This document shows, in pieces, positions 24,641 through 37,120 of a stretch of 64,000 bases of DNA (position 1 is the first letter of the stretch; the number at the start of each line of letters is the position of its first letter). Both the position numbers and the translations under genes were made by a program. The notes beneath the pieces are model-generated. The model was given only the letters and a program-made list of their open reading frames with translations, had not been told where the DNA came from and did no database searches. This stretch comes from Molossus alvarezi (lineage: Eukaryota > Chordata > Mammalia > Chiroptera > Molossidae). The stretch is taken from contig CM073887.1 of the NCBI GenBank assembly GCA_037176705.1, positions 23,811,501 to 23,875,500 on the forward strand, given 5' to 3'.

Positions 24641-26450
24641 CTTACAATTTATATTCTGTTTACTCATGTTTCTGCATGAGACATGAAACATTCTTAAGAA
24701 AAGACTGATACGATCTAATTAATTAATTCCTTTATTGATAAAATAAGTAGTGACAATAAAGGATAGTAAGTGATCTGAAAATGCCAATTTCCCCCAATTT
24801 CTGATGGAATATATGTATCGGAAAACCACTTAGGAAGTCACATTTTAAAAAAAAACCTGGTACCCCATTGAAATTTCTCTCCAAACTTGCTCATACCACC
24901 AAACTGTTCTTCCTACTCACCAAATTATTATAATAATTCTTCTTTATTTCAGCATTTTCTGACATTTCGGGGCTATTATAGATGGTCTAAAGGACTATAT
25001 CCTATGTTTGTTTCTCCTTCATTTTCAAAATTGGTAAGTAGTAATTTCTTTTAAAATTAAATGGCAAACTGTATCTGAGTTTAGTTAAATTTAGAAAATA
25101 AAATAGTCAAAATCACAGCTGTATAGTCATTTAAAAACATTTAGTAAACAAAAACATGCCATAGGTTTTACAGTATCAGAAACTCCTTAAAGAATTTTCC
25201 AAGTTTAACACATACTTCAAAGAATTGATCATACAAATATTTATACTCACTTTTTCCTTCAAATCACTGGGAACATTAAAAGATATTAAACTCTCTGAGT
25301 TCACAGCCTAACTGAGACAGGAAACTATATGAGGCTGCCAATAACCCCACTGAGCAGTACATATATGCTTAAGGGCCAAAGGTAATGGCAACAATGACAA
25401 TATGTTCCACTAATGGATGACGACAATGGTGGATGCAGTAGCGCCAGGAGAAAGGTTCCAACCACAGAGGTAAGCTAGACTGTGAAGTCATGGAAAAGGT
25501 CTGGAGAGACAGAGGCACAAATGTATCTGGTTGCTACCGAACAGATTAGTTTGAGGAAGAACATGCTGCTGGCTTTTTAAAGATTTCACATTTCTGTACG
25601 TACAAAAAAAATCCATTTATTATTTCTACTTAACTAAGAGTTCCATGAAATGGATGTTGAGGTTCATGAAATGTCTTTCAGGCATCAAGACATTTTAGAA
25701 GAGCAGACTTGCTACAACTACTTTAAATGAGGATTAATCATGGCTGGACTAGAATCTTTTTCTTTTTCGTGTTTTTTTTTTTTAGTAGGCAAACCTGGAT
25801 TGGGGCTAAAGGCAAAGCTATGTCAGAAATGTGAGACTAAGTAGTAGTGCTATAAGAAACAGGCAAGTATTTCTGGCAGCTGCTCTTGCTAGGATGAGAA
25901 GTACTCTTGTAGTAGAGCTTATTAATAGCAATATACTTTGGGAGAGGCTGTCATTTATACTTACAAATATCACACTAAAATCCAGAAGTGAAAAAGTATA
26001 AACTAAGGTGACAAATAAAATTTGAGTCAATCATAAAACTTGAAGTAAAAATAATGTGTTAAATAAATGATAAATCATGAAACTATACATGTGGATAGTC
26101 TGTTTGGATGAAAACAAAGATATAGTTTTAAATTATGGGAAGAGTAAAAGAAATTGTAGTTAAAAATAATACAGATGACAGATCTATGACAAATATTATT
26201 TTCTAGAAAGAATAAAAAATAAAATCACCATGAGCAACAAATAATTTTTTTATCTATTTACATATTTTCCTCATGAAGCTTTAAGTATAAGCATATATCA
26301 TTATTTTCATTTTAAAAAAGTCCTCTGTAGAAAACCTAGAATAATAAAGATGGAAATGCAATAATAAAGTATCAACTATGTAAAATCCACAAAACTTCGC
26401 CATGGTAGGAATAAACTGGCTTAGAATATTATTTCTTTCTCTCCCTCTCT

Positions 26451-26664
26451 CTTTTTTAATCCTCACCCAAAGATATTTTTCCATTTATCTTAAATAGAGT
26501 CGGAGGAGAGAGAGAGAGACTTCGATGTGAGAGAGAGAGAGAGAGACATCACCAGGGACGGGGAATCCAACAGCAACCAAGGCACGTGCCCTTGACCGAA
26601 ATTGAACTGGAGACTCTTTGGTCCATGGGCCAACGCTCTAACCTCTGAGCCAAACTGGCCAGGG
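26451..26664 (-). mobile_element. Ves SINE, diverged
   Basis: Reverse copy with AATCCTCACCCAAAGATA tail complement and GAGCCAAACTGGCCAGGG head complement; GA-rich centre. No clear flanking duplication. Confidence 0.9.
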
Positions 26665-26697
26665 AAGATTTCTTCAACATTAGAAGTCCCTCATGCT

Positions 26698-26926
26698 TTT
26701 TTGTTTTTTCTTTATTGATTTTTTTTTTTTTTTTTTTTAGAGAGAGAGGAAGAGAGAAAAAGAGAGAGACAGAAACATTGATTAGAGAGAACATTGTTTG
26801 GCTGCATCCTGCATGCCCCCCTATGGAGATGGGCCCACAACCTGGGTATGTGCTCTAACAGGGAATCAAACTGACGACCTCTTGGTGCATGGGTTAATGT
26901 TCAACCACTGAGCCACATTGGATGGG
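26698..26926 (-). mobile_element. Ves-related SINE, older class
   Basis: Reverse copy of the class with CCCCTATGGAGATGGGCCC and CAACCTGGGTATGTGC blocks and GAGCCACATTGGATGGG end. Duplication CCCTCATGCT at 26688-26697 and 26927-26936. Confidence 0.88.
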
Positions 26927-26939
26927 CCCTCATGCTGGT

Positions 26940-27350
26940 TTTTAATTGGTACAATCTTTCTGGAAAACAATTTAGCAATAAAAAAAGTTCATACTTCTAG
27001 ACCCAGTAATTGTACTTGTAGAAATCTGTGTATAGAGATGTTAAGGATTTATGTATAAAAAAGAGTTCAAAGCAGGTCACTGTCCAAATCAACAACAGTA
27101 GGAAAACTGTGGTACATTTACTTGGCAGATGACACACATTTGAGTAACTACAGCCATGGGGAACCATCAGTAATACATTAAAAATATATTAAAGTATCAA
27201 TTTTGTTTAAAAAATTATTTACTTAAAATTGTTATTATGGTTATTTCTGAGCAATGGAATTAATAATAATTTAGAAAATTGTAAAGAAAAATTTTTTTTC
27301 TAAATTTTAAAAATTGAACATGTCTTATTTTTATCTAGAGAAGTAAAAGA
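26940..27350 (+). repeat. Old L1 LINE 3'-end fragment
   Basis: Sequence order (CTTTCTGGAAAACAATTTAGC, CCAGTAATTGTACTTGTAG, AACTGTGGTACATTTACTTG, ATGGTTATTTCTGAGCAATG) is that of mammalian L1M-type 3' regions. Coding frames are decayed. Confidence 0.6.
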
Positions 27351-27904
27351 TGGTAATTATTGGAAGAAAATAAAAATTCCTGTATCACCATTCAATTCCG
27401 AGAAGTTGGGGAATTAAAATTTATTAAATTCAGTAGGATAATAGCTCTCAAATTTGCTTTACCAATAGAGCTTATTATAATCTACATTTGAGCTACATAC
27501 AAAATCTTCATACAAATAAAAATTTCATTATAAATAAGTAGAGATGTTTTCTGAAGCAAAGGCAATACAACTGATAAAACTGGCAGACCTTAGTTGAAAG
27601 GTACCAATGGACTAATCAATAGTCTATTACAGGAGCATAACAGATTAAAATTATATACAGCTTGAACTGTATAACTGATGATTATACATACAAAAACAAC
27701 AAATTAGATTATGCATGAATGAGATTAAAATTTTGAATACAGGTATGTCTATTATCATCACTAAGTAAACAATGAAGAAAAAACTTAAACCCAAAAGACT
27801 GAAGCTAAGAGGTATTATACTGTTTTTACTTTTTGTCATCACTGTCAAAAGTATAATTAAGCAAATTGATGAGAATGATACCTCATTGCAGGGTTAATGG
27901 TTAA

Positions 27905-28450
27905 TGTCAGACACCTTGTTCCCAGTTACTGCCTCCCAAGCACAGACCCTGAAGTATGACAAAGATTCTTTCCTTGACTGAATTCTAGTGAGGCTCCTCT
28001 GATTTCTTTTTCAATGCGGCCTTGTCCTTGGGCATGTTCTCAAGAGCCAAATTTTGGCAAGAACCCTACTAAGTCAGTTTAACTAGAATCTCCCAACCTC
28101 GATATCTGACCACCCTCCATACCAGATAGCCCTCCATATCTGTTGGGTTCCTCATCCTCCACCATCTTCCAGGTCATGTCTGACCACTTTTGGTGAAGAC
28201 GATTGAGCCAAAATTCTCCCTTTACCCCTGATGTTTCCTCTTAGTAATTTTCTATCCGCTAACTCTCACCCTGTTCCTTGGCTATAAATTCTCACTTTTC
28301 TTTATTGTATTTGGAGTTTAGTCCAATCTCTCTCCCCTACTACCAAAACTCCTTGTAGTAATCTCTATATCTATGGTGATTGTCCCCCAAATAAATTCTG
28401 TCTTACTGTTTTAACAATGTCATGAATAATTTTTTCTCTAACTGGTATCA
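27905..28450 (+). mobile_element. Probable solo LTR of an ancient endogenous retrovirus
   Basis: Features in the right order for an LTR: a TG start, a promoter-like GGCTATAAATTC near 28279, an AATAAATTCTGTC polyadenylation signal near 28391 and a CA end. No retroviral coding sequence is present on either side. Flanking duplications were not found and the 5' boundary is approximate. The family is not named. Confidence 0.45.
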
Positions 28451-28789
28451 TTCTTCAGCTTACAAAAATACCAGACACACAAATACTGTTCAAATACTTC
28501 CAGTCTTTTATGACTATAACTAATGCATTATCTGTAGAGTAACTTTATAAGTGAAACATCTTAAAAGACATTACACAAAAAAAATCCTAAATTTATAATG
28601 GACTATGCTACTAAAAGTTATTTGTAGGTCAACTATTTCGGTCTTTGAATGTATTTTCTCCTAGAAACAATGTCAACAGTGATAGGCTCCCAGGCTTACC
28701 CTCTCAAATACTAATGTGACAATAGTTAAAAAGTGTTAAGTTTACAAGAAAAAAATTTGTATAAAGGTCACAAAATATAGTAGAAATAG

Positions 28790-28930
28790 AATGACTAATG
28801 CCTGAAGCATTAGAGACTCCTGGGGTTAAATACCTGCTTTAGTATTTAGCAAGAAAATTGGGGAAAGTTAACTTGTTTGAGCCTCAATGTTCTAGTCTAT
28901 GAAGGGAGATATTACCTAACCTATATTACT
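28790..28930 (+). repeat. MIR SINE fragment
   Basis: Diverged forward MIR order: GACTCCTGGGGTTAAATACC, AAGTTAACTTGTTTGAGCCT, then a TAGTCTATGAAGGGAGATAT part. Confidence 0.5.
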
Positions 28931-29019
28931 TAATAAACATTTAAGTCATTTACAGACTGAGTTAAAATACACAAAATAGTTGGAACATACATAGTAGGCT
29001 TTTTAAAATGATAGCAATT

Positions 29020-29252
29020 GCCTTGACTGTTATGACTCAGTAGGTTGGGCATTGTGCCATGCATTAAAAGGCTGCTGGATCAATTCCTGGTCAGGGCACA
29101 TGCAAGGGTTTCAGGCTTGATCCCTGGTAGGGGGAGTGCAGGAGGCAGCCAATCGACATTTCTCTTTCACATTGATGTTTCTCTCTCTCCCTCTCCCTTA
29201 CTCTCTCTCTAAAAATCAATTTTAAAAATCTTTAAAAAATATATATATATAT
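29020..29252 (+). mobile_element. Ves-related SINE, older class
   Basis: GCCTTGACTGTTATGACTCA head, TCAATTCCTGGTCAGGGCAC block, GGTAGGGGGAGTGCAGGAGG, CT tract and AAAAATCAAT end with A/AT tail. Imperfect duplication AATGATAGCAATT / AATGACAATT. Confidence 0.87.
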
Positions 29253-29514
29253 AATGACAATTATTAGTAGCATTATACTAATACTATACATTAAGAAAAT
29301 AATAAGTAGTATGTTAAAATCCTACTGATAAGACACGCAAAGATTTTTCTCTACTTAACTACAGAAGAATAAGAAGAGCAGATAGGGTTTCAAAGCAAAT
29401 GAAAAGCTTAAGGTTCTAACAATCTCATTCTAAAAATTTACCATAACCTGAAACTTATATACAAGCTAAAAGATATATGCACAAGAAGATCTACTGCAGT
29501 ATTATTGTAATTGT

Positions 29515-29715
29515 AAAAACCTGTATCTCACTGTTCTATAAATAAAGTTTTATTAAAACAATCAAGTCCGTTCACCAATTCGTTTAAGTACCGTCTACGG
29601 CTGCTTTCCTGTTACAATGGCAGAGCTGAGTAGTGGTTCTAATAATGACTTATGAGGTTCATAAAGCTCAAAATATCTAATAGCCTTTCACAGAAAAAGT
29701 TTGTGGATCCATGAT
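29515..29715 (-). repeat. hAT-type nonautonomous DNA transposon fragment
   Basis: ATAAAGTTTTATTAAAACA, GGCTGCTTTCCTGTTACAAT, GCAGAGCTGAGTAGTG and a terminal CACAGAAAAAGTTTGTGGAT match a common mammalian MER-type element. I do not assign the subfamily; strand is by the usual consensus orientation. Confidence 0.6.
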
Positions 29716-29719
29716 TTAA

Positions 29720-32700
29720 ATTAATCTTCAATGATAAAACACAGGAGTGAGATCAACATTTTCTCAAATGGCACAAATATTTTATTTTAATTTTATTCCT
29801 ATATTCACTTTAAATAAAAAATTTAAATGCAGTATTTTTAATAGAACTTGCTATGGAATACAAGCATTACAAAATTATTTCCAACTAACAGAAATCCCAG
29901 TCATATATTTCATTACTGCCTGAGCTCTTAGGTTTCAGGTGAGCAAGTACTTGTCCCACACTGTCCCCACCTCACCTCCCTGCCACTCCACCAGCAGCTC
30001 TACCCTGTTCTCTTAGTGAGCTGTGTTGCCGATGCTCATGGGACACACAGTCTATGGTTCAAACCCAAGAATATATAAAGCACTCTAAAAACAATTTGTC
30101 TATAGACCAGCTAGTCAACCAGATTATCTTAAAAACTCCTAGATATACCAACAATTGCCTGTCATTAGAAATCACTACCAAAATAGTAACATTTAAGCAT
30201 AACCTTATGAGAATATCCTAAATGCTTAAATGTCTCCAAACAAAAACAAAACGAGTTAAGAAATGAAATTTAAGCATTGAAGTGCATTTTCTTTCAACAT
30301 ACTATTTTTAATTGTAAGGCAGCATTATTTCTCTTATCACTTAAAAAAAAACACTGCCAGACAAGCTATGAAATTCCATCAAGCTGTATGTATCCTTATT
30401 TTATATGTGTTTAAAATGTAGAAAAATAATGTATCTTAGGATTTAAGAAAAAGTATTCCCACAATTATGCATTCTAATTTCAAAAAATAATAATTTTTCA
30501 AAGATTTTATAGGTAAGTTTTTCCTGTAAAATTTCTCTTCCTTAAAGGACAATCAGTTATTTTTTTAGAATGAAAAGTTAAGTACTCAACTAGTATTCTC
30601 AAATTTTCCTGAGATACTTTGGACTTACTTATAGGACTTGTAAGAAATACATATAAATCCCTGAGCCTTAATCTAGACCTTTTATATAAGACTATCCAAA
30701 AGAGGGAACCATATGTTTTTAACAAGTATTCTAGGTGATACTTATAATCAAGAATGTCTGAGCAAATACAAATTAATTATGAAGACCTTAATAATAAAAA
30801 CATTTTTGTTTTAGGTAACTGATTAATAGCTAGATTGTTATTTCTTTACTATTGCTAGTATTAAGTCCAAAGTATCTCTGATGCGAAACTAGAATAATTC
30901 AAACAATAATATATTAGACTACCAGTACTAATATTATAGTTAATAACAGAGTTAATAAATTTCCTGAAAACACTCCAGAGATATAAATTGAAGTTGTAGT
31001 TATAACAACTATTTTAAAGATTTTAAACAATTTTCAAAGTTATTTTATTGTGCAAACACTAAGAGGGTCAACGTCTATGATGGAGGGACAAGATCATGTT
31101 TTTCAAATTTTAATAGGTCAAGGCTACATACAATCTTATAAGAGGTCACGGTACTTTCCATTAGCTCACTACTTGAAAGAAAAACAATGGCTTACAAAAT
31201 ACAATAGTATATCAGCTTTATGTACTTTGTGTATAACAAACTGCTTAAAAGAAGCTACCCCTAAAGTAAAAGACAAACTGGATGCTAGACACAAGATACA
31301 GTTATATGCCACACCAAAAGGCCTTTTTAAGTCTTTGATGAAGAAAAATATATTTAAAAAATATTTATCATTAACTTTACCAAGGGAAGTTAGCAAAATG
31401 AATAACAGAGAACATGTAAATCAATTTAAAGCTACCTATATAAACCAGCTGCAAAAAGGAGAGAGGGAGGATATCACACTATCCCTCTAATATTTCTCGT
31501 AGTCAGAGTCAATGAGTTATGCAATAGTAAGTTATTGACAGGCAGGTAGTCTAAAACTGAATGTGTTAATTTTGGTTTTTAACTCTCTTCTGAAATTTTC
31601 CAGTTTGAATTTTACTTTTCAAATTTAGTCCCCTTCTATTACTGAAAATCCGAAGCTATAATTTAATATAACATAGTAACCTAGAAAAATCAAACTGAAT
31701 AGTGACCCTGGGAAGCCCTCAGGGAAAGCCTTGAAGTTCTCTATTAGTTTTCAGAATAAAATATCTTGATTGTTAATACTTTAACGCTTTAATTAAAAAA
31801 AAAAATGCCACACTTCCTTTCCTCAATTAAAAAATGTACTTGTATTGGTATTTTCTTTTACAGAAGAATTAAAATAATAAGCTAATTTATTAATGACTTT
31901 AAAGCTATTAGAGGCCTCTGTGTAAATGCTTATATCAGAGCAATGACCTCATTCAAAAGTTTAAAAAGCAACAAAATGAAAGAAGATAAAATAAAAGAAA
32001 CACTTTCTGAAAACAGTAGAGAAGAATATAAAAGAGTGATGGAAATATTTGCATTCCATTCTCAATCTTTAAACTGTATTACATTTAAACATCATTTGAA
32101 AAGTTTTTCAACATGGCTACTACTTGTTTGGAGTAGAAGTAGAAACTACTCAAAAAGAACTAAGATAACAAAAAACATATTTTACAAAGGTTATTTTAGT
32201 CCCAGCAAATAGCAGATTCTTTGTACTAAGAAGAAAAATATTTTTCAGGTGTTATGAGTTAATCTACTTATTTAATAGAATGTTTCCCGTTTAATTGAAA
32301 AAAAATATATAAAAATAAAAATGGCTACTAAAACACTAATAGCACTGAGATATGCAAACACTCATTTAATCTCAGACAGGTTTTTTTGGTTCCTTAATGT
32401 GTTCAGAATCATAAACATATTTTAGATCTAAAAATACATCACTTAGATAATAATTCAAAATGGCAATACCAAGTAACTCAGAAAATACAACAAAACTGCT
32501 TATATTAACAGGGTCATTATCTGGCAGGGGAGAGAGGGCAAGGCATCCTAAAAAACATTCAATAGATCATAACTTGATTATACGTTAGCACAAGTTCTAC
32601 AAGATGTTTGTTAGTTCAGGATTGTCTATATATAAACTGTTATCGTAACAGCCACACAATGGCATGTTACTTTTATTTTACATAACAGCAAAAAGTAATG

Positions 32701-33094
32701 TCTCTATTATGTTAAGTTTGAGTTTAAGAAATAGCAACTTAAAAATGACACAGCTTAAAGTGCCAGATAAATCTAGGACTCGGAATACTCATTACAAGAG
32801 CTAAATGCTGTAATTCCCATGTATAAGGAGAACACCACCAGCTTTTTGCTTTTCCGACAAAATAAAAACTACAAACTTTGGACTTTAGCATTTGCCAACA
32901 TAATTCAAAACATACTTTTTATGTTTACCAATGTAAAGTAAGAATTCTAATATCATAAAAAATACACAAAGGAGAGAAAAAGGTGGATTGGGTAACCTTG
33001 CCCTAGAGGCTCTCTCTCATATCATCAAAACTATCACTTATATAAGATTTTGCTAGCTATGTAATGCACTGCGAGTTTTAGTTATAAAAATCAA
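29720..33094. other. Repeat-poor intronic stretch upstream of the gamma exon end
   Basis: AT-rich with no SINE. The longest frame (plus strand, 31077-31490 from the first ATG, 137 residues, lysine-rich) has no recognised similarity and is treated in findings rather than called a gene. Confidence 0.5.
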
Positions 33095-33181
33095 CTAAAA
33101 ATTGAAGCGTTTCTTTAGTAAAGGAGGCAGAAGTACTTCATTTAAATAAATATTCCTGTTTTTCAAATGTGTGAGACTTAC

Positions 33182-33328
33182 CCGTCTTCGACAAAAGGGG
33201 AGGCCTTGGGCAATGATGCTAATGCTAAATATCTTCATCACAGTTTGGTGTGGTAGCGGCTCTTTTGCACTTTTAAAATCAACAGGAACCAAGCCATGGT
33301 TTAGAGAAGCTTTTCCCAGTTTTGACAT
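33182..33328 (-). CDS. FBXW7: FBXW7 gamma-isoform first coding exon
   Basis: 49 codons starting at a true ATG (33328-33326) match the gamma-specific N-terminus of FBXW7. Blocks LNHGLVPVD, KSAKEPLPHQTVMKIFS and IIAQGLPFCRRR are unmistakable. The length equals the 49 gamma-specific residues of human (589 minus 540), with a few substitutions near the start (SKLGKAS). CGG|GTAAGT at 33182/33181 is a strong donor in phase 0, joining MKRKL of the common exon about 32 kb downstream. In other mammals gamma is the nucleolar isoform, and the RRR before MKRKLDH makes a basic cluster across the junction. The frame is intact here, unlike the start of the beta exon. Confidence 0.96.
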
Positions 33329-33720
33329 TTTAAAACTCTTCCTGATTGATGAATACTCTCTACATGTAATATAAGCACATTACTAAAAACTCTAACCACC
33401 AAATTAAAATACAATTTTCTATTTAAAAAAATAATAAAAAAGGCTAAGAACCCAAGGCCTGCTGCTTTTGTCTTTCAACCTTCTCCTACCAAATGTCCTG
33501 ACCTGCCTGAGGCTTGGTGAAGTGCAAACTCTCCTAGAATAGCCCGGAATTATAAACTACTGAAGTGCAAGCTCCTGCTCCTGCCAGTCAAACAGCTGGT
33601 GAGCCTCCCGTACAAAGTCAGTAATGTGAACACAACTGAAGCAGGGCTATGCTGTGTAGGCCCTTTTAAAATGGCTCCAACTACCAATGTAGGTATTCCC
33701 TAGAAAGTGAAAGTAAAGTT
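33329..33720 (-). promoter_or_regulatory. FBXW7: FBXW7 gamma probable 5' UTR and core promoter
   Basis: A G+C-richer, repeat-free island of about 300 bases (33430-33720) lies directly 5' of the gamma ATG. On the minus strand it holds a TATA-like TTTTAAAA at 33671-33664 and, downstream, an E-box CAGCTG at 33598-33593. If the TATA-like box is used, a start near 33635 and a 5' UTR of about 300 bases would follow. This is inferred from position and motifs only. Confidence 0.4.
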
Positions 33721-35004
33721 TTTTACAAAAATAAAAAAGTAAACACCGTATTTCCTCATGAATATCTAAGCCTTCCTTAACTGAACAGCAGCATTAATAT
33801 TTTAGGAATGTTTTGGATTATACCTCAAATTTAAGAACAGTTTTTATGCATGCTCGAAAAAAATATATACACATTTGTTCTATCTTAGATGCATTCAGAA
33901 TGAGCACTATATTTTCAAGTATTTGTCTTAAGCATGCTCTTTCCTTTCCCATATATACCAGTTCATTCTCTATCTCATACTCACCAAGACATTAAATCGA
34001 CTGAGCTCTCTATTAATACGCATTTCAGATTAATTTTAACAGCAGATATTTTAGTTGTTTGCAAATTTCAGTTCAATCTCTATAGTTCTGAAAAACTCAG
34101 TGATTCCACTTAAAAAAATAACAGGCATGTGTTGTGATTCATTACGGATATTAAAAAAACAAGTATTTATAGATGTAACCTGTGATGAAAAGTAATCATA
34201 GTAAAATGAATAATAACTAACCAGTTCATCGCCAATCCTTAGCGTCTAATTTCTCCAGCATACTACGACCATACAAAACTTTCTAAAGCACAGAGAGGGA
34301 ATGTGGTATGCAATCCACTCCTCAAGAACTTTCCATGGTTCCCAATGCCTAAGATAAAGTTTGGAGATGAAGACTCTCCTCTAAGTGACCCCAAACTAAT
34401 CTTTCCAGCACGATCTCAAATATTTCCCTAAATTAACCACTTATGTCAGTGTTAATTAATCTTTATACTACATTTCATATTTAAACCCATGAACTAAACG
34501 GTTACAAAGATGATAAGAAAGAAAGCTCAGTGTGAGGATAGCAGTTTTAATAGATGGCAGATAACAGATGTAAGCTATCTGCTCAGAATGCTGTTAATTA
34601 GTTTGTTTTCTCCTTCCATTTTATATTCTTCATTCAACAGCCACCCATCTCATTTATCTCTTCTTCCAAGAGCTTTTATGGATCTTTACAGTGGGCATTT
34701 AGAATGTGATATGGAGAGAATTAAAAAAGGAGAATGTCAGAAGTGGGTGATTTCCTTTCTAACTTTGGAAAGAACTGTCTTACCAAATATAAAGTGGGCT
34801 GTTGGGAAGTCAATACATACACAAGAAATACTCTGAGTCCTACCATGATACTACTTTCTTAAAGTATACAGTTCTCTCACCTCACAATTTAAAATGTAAT
34901 TAAGAATGCAAAACCATTAGCAGAGGTAACATTTTTTAAATACTCAAAAGTAAACAACTGAATTTCTCCAAAGATACAAAAATGAGCAATAAGCACATGT
35001 AAAG

Positions 35005-35835
35005 ATTCTCAATGTCACTAATCATTAGGGAAATTTTAAATCAAAACCAGAAGAAACCACCAATGACCACCCATTAATGAACACCAATGAACACCCATTA
35101 GGATCGCTATTATTTAAACAAACAAAAAATGGGGAAGGAGGGAATAGGGAGAGAAAATAAAAGTGTTGGAAAGGATGTGGAGAAATTGGAACTCTTGTAC
35201 ATCGCTGGTGGGAATGTAAAATGCACATAGCTACTGTGAGAAATGGTATGGCGGGTCTTCAAAATATTACATTATCCAGCAATCCCACTTTTGGATATAC
35301 ACCCAAAAGAATTTAAAGCAGAGACTCAGATACTTGTACACCCATGTTCATAGCACCATTATTTACAATTCACAATAGCCAAGCAGTGGAAGCAACCCAA
35401 GTAACCAATGATGGATGAAAGGGTAAGCCAAATGTGGTATAAACATACAGGGAAATATTATTCAGCCTTCTGATACATGCTGCAACATGAATGAACCTTA
35501 AAGACATAATGAATGCTAAGTGCAGGAAGTCAGTCAAAAAGGGACAAACATTGAATGATTCCACTTATATGATGACCTAGAGTAATTAAATTCATAAAAC
35601 AAAAAGCAGAATGGTGGTGGCCAGTGACAAGGGGAGAAAGGAATGGGGACTTTGTTTAAAGGGTATAGAGTTTCAGCTGAAAAAGACGAAAAAGTTCTAG
35701 AGATAGACAGTGGCGGGGGCTGCTCAACACTGTGAATGTACTTAATGCCACTGAATTGTACACTTAAACATGACTAAAATGGTAAGTTTTATGTTATAGA
35801 TATTTAATCACAATAAAAAATTATTTTAATAAAAA
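35005..35835 (+). repeat. Old L1 LINE 3' region (ORF2 tail plus 3' UTR)
   Basis: Contains the L1 ORF2 tail order (GGAAAGGATGTGGAGAAATT, CTTGTACATCGCTGGTGGGA, CAATCCCACTTTTGGATA, ATAGCACCATTATTTACAAT) followed by a 3' UTR ending CACTTAAACATGACTAAAAT and an A-rich end. Frames are broken. A short region at 34320-34440 just before may be another old repeat that I cannot name. Confidence 0.8.
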
Positions 35836-35876
35836 TGTAAATGATTAGGATAGAACTAATCATCATAAAAAAATAA

Positions 35877-35968
35877 AGCCCTGGCTGGTTTGGCTCAGCA
35901 TTTGGAGCGTTGGCCTGAGGATCAGAGAGTCCCAGGTTCGGTTTCCGCTAGGGGCACGCACCCCAAAA
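35877..35968 (+). mobile_element. Short tRNA-only Ves SINE
   Basis: Head from GCCCTGGCTGGTTTGG through CTAGGGGCACGCACC, then A-rich tail with a following AAAG microsatellite (35975-36004). Same 3' boundary as the copies at 16376 and 44877. Possible weak duplication AAAATAAA. Confidence 0.9.
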
Positions 35969-36009
35969 AAATAAAAAAAGAAAGAAAGAAAGAAAGAAAG
36001 AAAATAAAG

Positions 36010-37120
36010 GAAACAGAGATCTGAGGATAGAACAGAGGGTACTGCAAATCTGTAAGATGGAATGGAAGAAAAAAGGTGAGCTGGATGTCTGAGCTAACTA
36101 TGTCTACAGCCTCACTGGACAGCTGCTTTGCAGAATAATTGTCTCTAGCCTCTCTCTCGTCTCAGCATCTCCACTAATGCTCACTTTATTTTTTAACACA
36201 ACACTAAATTTTTTCTGTATAACAAAACCTTCAAACACACTGTCTTGTTCTCCTCACTAGAAAAATTTCTTTGAAGTAGTTCCCTTAGAGTACTCCCTCT
36301 CCAAATTATTATCAGTACCTATTTTGTTAATGTAACACATAGTTTTATGCAGACCGACATTCTTTATTCTCAAAAAGTTCTGTGATGTCTTTGAAATTAG
36401 TTAACCCCTCAAAATTCCTTTCTCTGAACCATATAGAAGATATAATTTAAACTGTTATTTCAGTGCAGAAAAATTAGAAAAGCATATTATATTTCTCCAG
36501 TTTAACACATTCACTCTAAAGAGAAAAAGGAATCAAATCAACTCCAAATTTAACTTTCACTTAATCCACTGGTTAATAAAGATAACATACTAAAAATATT
36601 AATTTTTTACTTTTATACTTAAAAGCCCTCAAAGAACTTTATAGCCACAAGTATTTACATGCAGACAATTTAAAGATAAGAAAGATAATGAAGCTCTCTT
36701 ATCTCTGTGGAGTCTGATTCTAAGGAGGGGGAAAAATAGAATTGAGAATAATTTGGGCTGGGAAAATTAAAACTAAAATCAAATGTTCATTCTCTTGCTT
36801 ACAAGAGGGCAGAAATTATTATAAAAGTAAATTAAGTTTTTCATTTTCAGTAAATTGTTTACAATAATAGGAGTGTAAACTAAGACTGTTTGTATATCAA
36901 ATGTTGTGTTTTACACTAGATGCCTGGTTCTGATAAACACAAAGCGGTGACATTCTAATTCAACCTCATCTTTTAAAAATCAGTAAATAGCTGCCCTCAA
37001 CTGGATAGTACAGGGAATTGCAACTCTAGCAAACTAGACACTAAATCAAATTATGTCTACAACTATTTATGGTTTTGTGAAAAATATATATTTATGAGAG
37101 ACTAAGCAAAGCGAATGGTA
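36010..37120. other. Repeat-poor intronic stretch
   Basis: Nothing recognised apart from AT-rich intron sequence. Confidence 0.5.

Larger units (their letters stand above)
3414..33181 (-). other. FBXW7: FBXW7 intron between gamma and beta first exons (includes the beta promoter)
   Basis: About 29.8 kb separate the gamma donor (33181-33176) from the beta exon. In gamma transcripts the whole stretch, including the beta exon, would be removed or skipped. It holds the Ves, L1, L2, MIR, hAT-like and LTR-like copies listed separately. No conserved coding exon was recognised within it. Confidence 0.85.

Noticed and set aside
33095..33328. A 77-residue protein continuing past CRRR
   Set aside because: Codons after 33182 are intron read-through beyond a consensus donor.
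34510..34836. 108-codon plus-strand frame
   Set aside because: No recognisable domain, no polyadenylation or splice context and composition like the surrounding intron; likely chance.
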